Source of the DNA: Nansenia antarctica
Taxonomy: Eukaryota > Chordata > Actinopteri > Argentiniformes > Microstomatidae
Reading direction: 5' to 3'
Length of the DNA: 64,000 bases
NCBI GenBank assembly: GCA_963989245.1
Contig: OZ022355.1
Coordinates: 21,339,896-21,403,895 of the forward strand
Shown here: in pieces, positions 56,040 to 64,000 of the stretch
How positions within the stretch are numbered: the stretch's first letter is position 1
Layout: each line of letters begins with the position of its first letter
Made by a program: the position numbers and the translations under genes
The notes under the pieces: generated by a model
Database searches by the model: none
Told to the model about the DNA's origin: nothing
What the model saw: only the letters and a program-made list of their open reading frames with translations

Positions 56040-57180
56040 AGAGAAGCAGAGAAGTGGGGAAATTATATATATGGAGAGGAGATTGATTGTGACTGCGGGA
56101 GCTTTACTAATGAATGAAAGTTGATTATCATTATTAAAAAAGAAAAGTAATAAATATTGCAATATTGTGTTATCATAATTATGAGCTTCACAGTGATAAA
56201 GTCTGTTTATTTGTTGTGAAATTCGCTGGTAACGTCAGCCTGTCTGCCCCTGCAACTGCTATATTATATGTTATTATATGGAATGGCTGAATATGTTCAT
56301 TCTTTTTATTTTGATTACATTATATAATTGTATTTGGTATAATGACAAATACTTGAAACTTGAATGATCTCACAGGAGCGCGTGCATGCACGGTAAAGTG
56401 GAGAGGAGATTGATCCGGACTGCAGGAGTTTTCATTAGGCTACTAATGAATGATGATTGATTATCATTATTAAAAAAGAATAGTAATAAATATTGCAATA
56501 TTGTGTTATCATAATTATGAGCTTCACAGTGATAAAGTCTGTTTATTTGTCGTGAAATTCGCCGGTAACGTCAGCCTGTCTGCCCCTGCAACTGCTATAA
56601 TATATGTTATTATATGGAATGGCTGAATATGTTCATTCTTTTTATTTTGATTACATTATATAATTGTATTTGGTATAATGACAAATACTTGAAACTTGAA
56701 TGATCTCACAGGAGCGCGTGCATGCACGGTAAAGTGGAGAGGAGATTGATCCGGACTGCAGGAGTTTTCATTAGGCTACTAATGAATGATGATTGATTAT
56801 CATTATTAAAAAAGAATAGTAATAAATATTGCAATATTGTGTTATCATAATTATGAGCTTCACAGTGATAAAGTCTGTTTATTTGTCGTGAAATTCGCCG
56901 GTAACGTCAGCCTGTCTGCCCCTGCAACTGCTATAATATATGTTATTATATGGAATGGCTGAATATGTTCATTCTTTTTATTTTGATTACATTATATAAT
57001 TGTATTTGGTATAATGACAAATACTTTAAACTTGAATGATCTCACAGGAGCGCGTGCATGCACGGTAAAGTGGAGAGGAGATTGATCCGGACTGCAGGAG
57101 TTTTCATTAGGCTACTAATGAATGATGGTTGCAACAAATAATAGTAATACATATTGCAATATTGTGTTATTATAATTATG
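56040..57180. repeat. Tandem repeat of about 335 bp, three units plus a partial
   Basis: ATGAGCTTCA anchors occur at 56181, 56518, 56853 and (partial) 57178. Units include AGTGGAGAGGAGATTGATCC and GCGCGTGCATGCACGG and are nearly identical. Confidence 0.93.
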
Positions 57181-57544
57181 AGCTTCACATAGATGCACAA
57201 GCCTGCGACTGCTGTAAGCTTAGTAAGCGGGAGAGCCGTCTTTGAAACCCGCTTGGCTGCCCCCAACTCTCTCTCCTGCCTGGATGGACCACAACACACG
57301 CACACTTTATTTGTCAAATACACGCTCTTGCGTGTTTCCATTCATGATGATATGTTTCTGTAAATTCATATATATATCCTATTGCATTATTTGAAAATTT
57401 ACAGCGCTATAAATAGTGTCATTCAATGCACAACGCGACTTCACTAGATCTGTCGAATAAAATGAAAAATTCTGAGTGGGACTGCTCAGAAAAAACAATA
57501 ATACATTATATACTGTAGGTCTATTATAAATATCCGTTCGTTAT

Positions 57545-57915
57545 ATAATATTCGTACAAGCTGTGTTGACCAGGTATCGAGACACAACAGCAGGGGAGGG
57601 GTGGGGGAAGGGAGGGGAGGGAGGGGTTACATCACCCTCTGTAGAACATCTTCTATCTAATCGGCGCACTGTGCTAAAATGCAATGCAAACAAAACAACA
57701 CAGGACAGACAGCAGTGCAGTGATGCGTTTTATATTATATTCTTTGAACAACAGAACGGGACAGGCGCCAGAAACTGCCATAATATACCATACATATATC
57801 TGCCATATATCGTACCTCCGTTTTATATTGAGAAATATGATGATAAATACATATAGGGCGGAGGTATGCTATGTGGTGTGTGGCTAGATATTTTCATGTA
57901 GCACTGTGACTGCGG
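57545..57915 (-). other. Segment shared with copy B in matching element orientation
   Basis: The sequence around CAGGTATCGAGACACAACAG up to AGATATTTTCATGTAGCACT is the reverse complement of copy B at about 26960-27305. It contains a low-complexity GGGGAGGGGTGGGGG tract. No gene. Confidence 0.8.
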
Positions 57916-59524
57916 GGGAACCCGATGTCTTTGTTCATTGATCGGAAACGATCGACAGCCATCAACACTCCCCCCATCAAGCGCATGTCTTATTGAGTCA
58001 ACACGAGTTGACTCGCTGGAACGAGACAGACTGATACACACCACACCTCTGCCATATCATACATCGGTCCCACATGTATTTATTTACCATCATATTTTTC
58101 AATATAAAACGGTATGATATGGCAGATATATATGGTAGCCTACATTGCAGTCGTCCCGCAGTTCTAGTAGATCGCCGACATCATGTTATTTGATGTACAC
58201 ATTTCACGGCAAGATAATTCCGATTTGTGGCAAACACCTAACAATTGTTCGTTCACTAAACATTATAACATGAACACAGTTATAGCACCAGTTCCTAGCA
58301 CCTAGTTTCCTAGCACCAGGGGAGCCCCCCCTCCCAAATTTCGTTGTTTGGTACCTGTACTATATCAATGACAAATAAAGACCATTCATTCATTCATTCA
58401 AACAATGACAGTTACAGTCTCGCTCAAACTGTAGCGAGATTAGGAGACTACTAATTGAGAAAAAGAAAAGAAAATACATGAAAGAAAGGAGAGAAAGAGT
58501 ACAGAATGATAAATCATTCAGAATGTTATTGGTTTTAATATTTCACAATCTGCCAGAATAAGCACGCTCCCTCGCACGCCCAGCACATCATTTTTGATGC
58601 CGCTAATGTGTGTAATGAAAAGTGTGACAATGTTGAAAGACATGATGTCATAATCAAAATATAAAACCTGGTTGGATAAAATAAGATTCTGTTGTGATTG
58701 TGTTGACATTGTTGTGATGTCAAAAGAGATCTGTGGATTATTATTTATACATAGTGGTCTATATTTATATAGTGGTCTAAATTTGTTTTATGCAACAAGG
58801 AGGAGAAAATGGTTACAGAAACACACCGTTGAAACGTGGTGGAGCGGGGGGAACCCGATGTCTTTGTTCATTGATCGGAAACGATCGACAGCCATCAACA
58901 CTCCCCCCATCAAGCGCATGTCTTATTGAGTCAACACGAGTTGACTCGCTGGAACGAGACAGACTGATACACACCACACCTCTGCCATATCATACATCGG
59001 TCCCACATGTATTTATTTACCATCATATTTTTCAATATAAAACGGTATGATATGGCAGATATATATGGTAGCCTACATTGCAGTCGTCCCGCAGTTCTAG
59101 TAGATCGCCGACATCATGTTATTTGATGTACACATTTCACGGCAAGATAATTTCGATTTGTGGCAAACACCTAACAATTGTTCGTTCACTAAACATTATA
59201 ACATGAACACAGTTATAGCACCAGTTCCTAGCACCTAGTTTCCTAGCACCAGGGGAGCCCCCCCTCCCAAATTTCGTTGTTTGGTACCTGTACTATATCA
59301 ATGACAAATAAAGACCATTCATTCATTCATTCAAACAATGACAGTTACAGTCTCGCTCAAACTGTAGCGAGATTAGGAGACTACTAATTGAGAAAAAGAA
59401 AAGAAAATACATGAAAGAAAGGAGAGAAAGAGTACAGAATGATAAATCATTCAGAATGTTATTGGTTTTAATATTTCACAATCTGCCAGAATAAGCACGC
59501 TCCCTCGCACGCCCAGCACATCAT
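57914..59524. repeat. Direct duplication of about 676 bp at a constant 933-bp offset
   Basis: The block from GGGGGAACCCGATGTCTTTG to GCCCAGCACATCATT is present at about 57914-58591 and 58847-59524 with no length change and very few differences (for example AATTCCG against AATTTCG). Confidence 0.93.
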
Positions 59525-59635
59525 TCCCATCATTCACATCTGTCCCATGGCCAGGCCTGATGCCTCTCCTGCCCTGTCTACCTGACAGCGCCCACGCTGA
59601 GTGCTCCGGCGACCTCCTATTCACTTTCTACTTTT

Positions 59636-59760
59636 TTTAAATATATATTGGTGTTCATATTAATTACCATACTTTTTACTTGGAAGAATTGAAGTGAACA
59701 TTGCAAGTAAATAAAAATGTTACTTGAATTATCTGTCTCTCTGTGTTCGTTTGTAGTAGA
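59636..59760 (+). repeat. piggyBac transposase 3' UTR remnant, inverted within copy C
   Basis: ATATATTGGTGTTCATAT through GCAAGTAAATAAAAATGTTA resembles 6995-7110 of copy A. It is in plus orientation although copy C is inverted, so this module is flipped relative to the element's ends. Confidence 0.75.
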
Positions 59761-60040
59761 AATATCACATCTGATATATCTATGTAAATAGATTTCACTG
59801 CAACATGAACACACTTCATTTTCACTTTTCACAACAGCTATTTTCATTTCATTTATAATGTGCAGTAAACAAACAAAATAATGTATACTCTCTGCAATTG
59901 GCTACTATACAATGGTGCCAAAATCAACTATCCAAATATGAATCTGCGTATATCTATGTACAACCCTGTTGTAGCCTATTATTATCATGGTCGACATGAG
60001 AATTGTTGGCTACTTCATATCACAACTGAACATTCATATC

Positions 60041-60240
60041 AGAATCAGAATCAGAATCAGAAGACTTTTATTGCCATGACATGTAAACATGTTAGGAATT
60101 TGGTTTGGAACAATGGAGCACGGTTTACAGCAGGATAGGTGCAAGACAGGACAAGACAGTGCAAACCAACATCAAAGTGCAAGAGTCATAATTAATATAA
60201 ATATAAAGTGCAGAGATCAAGTGTTCATATCCAGACAGTC
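60041..60240 (-). repeat. LINE 3' end with (TCTGAT)n-type tail
   Basis: ATCAGAATCAGAATCAGAAG followed by ACTTTTATTGCCATGAC is the reversed 3' end of a CR1-like LINE (AATAAAAGT then TCTGATTCTGATT). Confidence 0.65.
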
Positions 60241-61189
60241 CAAAGCTCTCTGGGTGGGGGTGGAGGGAGGGTAGATATATATATATATATAGCCTATAGC
60301 ATTATTTGAAAATTGACAGCGCTGTACAGGCATAATCATCAAAAAAGACATTATATACAATATTATAAATATCCGTTTGTTATATAATATTTGTTGATGA
60401 ACTACTTTGCTGTGGTACCTATGTAATACCACACAGCTTGATAGGTACATACTGTGCAGTGTATCATTCATAACTGTACATAGGCTACACATATCATAAT
60501 ATCTTATCACTATTGCATGGAACTTGGGTGAAAAAAAAACCTCAGCTCCAACAAATCTGAAGGGATTGTAAAAGTCATACTGTACAGTTTATCATTTTCA
60601 TAACTGTCTGTACATATACATATCTTATGTATCACTATTGCTATATATAGCCTATATATAAACACATTATGTTACAAATATCAGTCTTATCCACTGTATC
60701 TAATTCAGCACTGAAGCCTGAAGGTTGAGCACAGTGTGTGCCCCCTTGCTACCTCTGCTGATATAAAAGAGAATTGCAGCCTTGGAGAAAAATATGGCAG
60801 CCGAATCCCAAGGCAAATACACAGACACACACAGAAATACTGCAAAATCGCTTTATACTAACTCGATTTTGAAAATGTAAAGATGCTGGGTGGTAGAACG
60901 CACATATCTAGGAAAAGTCATGAAAGGAGGGTCCTGAAATTTGATCGAGTGCAAAGGTAGATTTTTTTTTGTACTCACTGGTGCTGTTTAACACCTCACG
61001 GCTGTTCTAGTGTTAAAGTGTCGCAGTTTGCAGGCTTGAAATGTACACATTTGTGCCTCAGCACTACACCTGATTTTTCAATCCAGCAGCTGCCATCAAT
61101 CCGTCCAGACTGTCCAGGGCCCAGAACCTAGGTCTTTGCTGTGTTCAGGGCCTGGCTGGCCCTGGGGTAGAAGCTGAGCTTCAGTCTGT

Positions 61190-61497
61190 TTGTCCTTGCG
61201 AACATGGTCCTGTACCGCCTGTTCGAGGGCAGCCGAGCAAAGTGTTCGTACTCGAGATCGGGCCTTCTGCTCGGCTGCTCCCAGGCTGTGGAATGCTCTC
61301 CCTGACCACCTAAGGGCACCACAGTCAGTGGATGCTTTTAAACGAGGCCTTAAAACCCACCTTTTTCATAGAGCCTTTTTTTTGCCTTTTAATTGAAAAT
61401 GTTTATTGTTTTATCTTCCTGTTTTTGTAGCACTCTGAGATTTCTTATGTAAAGTGCTTTCATAAATAAAATGTATTATTATTATATTATTATTAGG
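61190..61497 (+). pseudogene. LINE RT C-terminal end and 3' UTR
   Basis: The frame contains RDRAFCSAAPRLWNALPDHL and KRGLKTHLFHRAF, the very C-terminus typical of L2/CR1-type ORF2, followed by a 3' UTR (AAGTGCTTTCATAAATAAA) and an (ATT)n tail. The upstream ORF is missing. 61017-61190 looks like unrelated sequence with an inverted LWNAL-type scrap. Confidence 0.7.
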
Positions 61498-61800
61498 GTG
61501 AAAGCAGAGGACAGAGCTCTACACCGGGAGCTCCTCGCTGCGCGTGGCAGGCGGCGGCTCCCAAACAAGTTTGCAGAAGATGACGGGCCAGGACGACTCG
61601 GGAAGTTCCTCACCACCTTCGAGGGGGTGGCGAGGGCGAGCGGGCACCAATGGCCAATGAGAGGACTTACCAGCTGCTGCCCCCTACAGACTACGGGATG
61701 GTGGTTTAGGGCGATTCGGGGGCCGGCTGGATCTAAGACCGGAGGAACACCGTCTTCAACACTGACAGGCAGTGGAGAAGATGAGCAGTTGTTCAGTTGA
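61498..61800 (+). pseudogene. Gag-like fragment (LTR retroelement)
   Basis: A short frame with FAEDDGPGRLGKFLTTFEGVA and ASGHQWP resembles the start of Ty3/gypsy-type gag capsids (acidic D/E pair then F..FE..A...W). It lacks zinc knuckle and protease. Weak evidence; it could also be a SCAN-like fragment. Confidence 0.35.
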
Positions 61801-61902
61801 TTTGATTGATTGTTGTGTTTAGAGGTTGTTATAGATGATAGTGTTTCCCCCCAGAATGAATCAATTTTTTTTCTATGACTTCTAGACAGTGTTGCTTCTG
61901 AA

Positions 61903-61972
61903 TATCATAGTCCAATCAGCTAGTGTTCTGTGGAGTATATCATAGTCCAATCAGCTAGTGTTCTGTGGAGTA
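61903..61972. repeat. 35-bp tandem duplication
   Basis: TATCATAGTCCAATCAGCTA and following bases occur at 61903-61937 and again at 61938-61972. 61973-62607 holds no supported gene; a CTTTGTATGTTTCTATG triplet repeat lies at about 62461-62505. Confidence 0.9.
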
Positions 61973-62607
61973 TGTTCCAATCAGCTTCAAGTCCCGCCCC
62001 TTTCGGGGCAACTTTCAGTCTACTCGAAGTTGCACTAGGCTGTTCTCGTAGACTTGCATGTAAAATCTATTTTGGTAACTTCAGGCCATTCGGTCGATTG
62101 TCTATGGGGTTTTGGGACATGCACAAAGAATCGTACGTGCTTACGTCATGTCCGGCGTCACGTTGGTGACGGTAAAACCGAGGATTTACGAGGGGTTGGT
62201 ATGAGAAGAAAACATGGCTAGCGGGATGTGAAGTAACAAATGCGTTGTTCTGCTTTCCACTACCGGACTTTGTAAACAAATTGAACAAATGGATTAGAAG
62301 GAGGCATCTTTTGTTCCCAACTTGATATTGCAACTGGACCTATTACCGAAGTCAAACTTGTGTAAGTAAGTGAATCATCTGTCCTTCAGTCATGATAGGA
62401 AAACCAAATCGATGCTGGGAGAAGGAATGGCAGACTGTATTCTGATTGTATCTTCTATGCTCTTTGTATGTTTCTATGCTCTTTGTATGTTTCTATGCTC
62501 TTTGTATGTGTCTTGGTGTAGGAGAAACGTAGGACCACGTTGGAAACAAGTGTTTCGGTACACGTTGACGTGTAGAAACTGTAGAGAGAAAATTGTAGAA
62601 ATTGTAG

Positions 62608-63406
62608 AGAAAACTGGGGGGGTAGAGGTGATGAAGAGGTCTGTACAGGGGGGGGTAGAGGTGATGAAGAGGTCTGTACAGGGGGGTAGAGGTGATGAAG
62701 AGGTCTGTAGAGGAGGGTAGAGGGGATGAAGAGGTCTGTACAGGGGGGTAGAGGTGATGAAGAGGTCTGTACAGGGGGGGTAGAGGTGATGAAGAGGTCT
62801 GTACAGGGGGGTAGAGGTGATGAAGAGGTCTGTACAGGGGGGGTAGAGGGGATGAAGAGGTCTGTACAGAGGGGTAGAGGGGATGAAGAGGTCTGTACAG
62901 GGGGGTAGAGGGGATGAAGAGGTCTGTACAGGGGGGTAGAGGGTATGAAGAGGTCTGTACAGGGGGGTAGAGGGGATGAAGAGGTCTGTACAGGGGGGTA
63001 GAGGGGATGGAGAGGTCTGTAGAGGAGGGTAGAGGGGATGGAGAGGTCTGTAGAGGAGGGTAGAGGGGATGGAGAGGTCTGTACAGGGGGGGTAGAGGGG
63101 ATGAAGAGGTCTGTACAGGGGGGTAGAGGGGATGAAGAGGTCTGTAGAGGAGGGTAGAGGGGATGAAGAGGTCTGTAGAGGAGGGTAGAGGGGATGAAGA
63201 GGTCTGTACAGGGGGTAGAGGGGATGGAGAGGTCTGTACAGGGGGGTAGAGGGGATGGAGAGGTCTGTAGAGGTGGGTAGAGGGGATGAAGAGGTCTGTA
63301 GAGGTGGGTAGAGGGGATGAAGAGGTCTGTACAGGGGGGTAGAGGGGATGAAGAGGTCTGTACAGGGGGGTAGAGGGGATGGCGAGGTCTGTACAGGGGG
63401 GTAGAG
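62608..63406. repeat. 31-bp G-rich minisatellite, about 25 copies
   Basis: The unit GGTAGAGGGGATGAAGAGG plus TCTGTACAGGGG has a 30- to 33-bp period, varying in G number. On minus a 333-codon frame runs through it because a 31-bp unit gives a 31-residue super-repeat without stops; this is not taken as a gene. Confidence 0.96.
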
Positions 63407-64000
63407 CTATTCTCATGCTAAAATTGACTGTAAATCCAGATTTTAAAGTTGATATTCTTCCCCGTGGAGCATGCCCCCATAACCTGTGCCCCACCCAAAC
63501 ATTTTAGCACCAGCCGCCACTGTCTCTTAATTTACTACGGTGGACAGCCCCTGGCCTCTCTAGCCAGTGGTCTAATTCTGGCTTGGCGCCACATCTCAAA
63601 TGACAGTAGTTCTGGTCAGTCCACAGTTTCTGAAAACATATCATATCAGAGGTTGTCCGTCAACACCTCGGTTAGGGTGTTGACGGACCTAACCCTAATA
63701 ATTAATTATCTTGTAGACTTCATGTTGTTAAGATCTGGTCTGATGAAACCCCGACCGTCTGGCTTGCTGCCAGCCTCAGGCCTAACCTCAGGAAGAGTCG
63801 TTGCAACCTCCGCTACTGACAAACCCAGTGGCCATGCAGGTACACACGTTATGCACCTATAAACTCAGCTGCTGTACAAAGGCACGTGGAGAGGGACTGT
63901 ACCGATGGAGGCACAATCCAGTCCTGAAGACTGTCGCTGAAGCCATCACGGCGCTACCGATCCCTGGCCACCAAAACATCCCGTTTCAAAAACAGTTTTT
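63407..64000. other. Stretch without a supported gene
   Basis: It contains a hairpin at 63655-63688 and otherwise unassigned sequence up to the window edge. Confidence 0.5.
63655..63688. repeat. Hairpin with 13-bp perfect stem
   Basis: GTCCGTCAACACC, an 8-base loop, then GGTGTTGACGGAC. It is not followed by a U-run, so a terminator role is not implied. Confidence 0.9.

Larger units (their letters stand above)
55850..61016 (-). mobile_element. piggyBac-family transposon, copy C (non-autonomous, inverted)
   Basis: TTAA at 55850-55853 and 61013-61016. The right end, reversed, is TTAACACTAGAACAGCCG as in copies A and B; the left end TTAACACTAGGACAGCG leads into CTGACGCACAAAGATCGCTG, which matches the right interiors of A and B. 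The interior contains triplicated and duplicated blocks and no transposase frame. Confidence 0.92.

Noticed and set aside
62493..63494. 333-codon minus-strand frame rich in Ser, Pro and Leu
   Set aside because: It follows a 31-bp minisatellite; the repeat unit lacks stops in all three phases, so the frame is forced by composition.
63655..63688. Rho-independent-type terminator
   Set aside because: There is no U-run after the stem and the context is vertebrate nuclear DNA.

Overview
The window looks like vertebrate nuclear DNA, most likely from a teleost fish. It is AT-rich and has introns with GT/AG borders, AATAAA signals, many microsatellites and minisatellites, and a mix of transposons typical of fish (CR1/L2-type LINEs ending in TCAA or TGAA repeats, hAT, piggyBac, CACTA-like, short-LTR Ty3/gypsy, L1 with poly-A). 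Fragments of vertebrate host genes (HLTF, MORN3, a butyrophilin-type Ig domain, a G2E3-like UBX/HECT gene) support this. The species cannot be read from the sequence. I see no bacterial operon, CRISPR array, rRNA or tRNA.

Layout. 1-1441: 3' part of a LINE. 1442-13030: a hAT-like transposase-derived gene cut by an element with CAGTGTTTCCCC ends (1759-10132), which itself holds a 7.2 kb piggyBac element (copy A, 2836-10002) with an almost intact transposase; a convergent unknown gene follows at 13189-13794 (-). 14849-20594: a nearly complete hAT transposon with a perfect 8-bp target duplication and one nonsense codon. 20595-22725: complex inverted repeats. 22726-31323: a TA-flanked element with terminal inverted repeats, carrying a THAP exon (+) and a seven-exon gene (-) for a SWIM/YqaJ-nuclease/PHD protein; piggyBac copy B (24583-28825) sits inside the nuclease exon. 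31447-33868: a broken G2E3-like UBX/HECT gene. 35104-35492: a 44-bp minisatellite. 36182-40112: a Ty3/gypsy element with 152-bp LTRs. 40113-43690: two LINEs around duplicated exon material. 44794-45867: a non-autonomous hAT element. 46317-46406: a lone morn3-like exon. 47441-49148: a CACTA-like transposase remnant. 50237-50967: a 36-bp minisatellite. 51815-55545: L1 pieces, the 3' end of hltf, and a second hAT-like fragment. 55850-61016: piggyBac copy C, inverted relative to A and B. 61190-64000: LINE and gag-like scraps, a 31-bp G-rich minisatellite and unassigned sequence.

How the parts relate. Only mobile-element genes are close to complete. PiggyBac copy A could supply transposase to copies B and C, which share its ends but lack transposase. 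The SWIM/YqaJ/PHD gene reads as a continuous 620-codon frame once copy B and its duplicated TTAA are discounted, while the transposase body expected beside the THAP exon is missing. Host genes appear only as single exons, truncated ends or frameshifted copies. The Ty3/gypsy copy has almost identical LTRs but a badly broken pol, so it was probably moved by proteins from another copy.

Limits. Family names come from motif reading without database searches. Exon borders are inferred from GT/AG signals and frame continuity.
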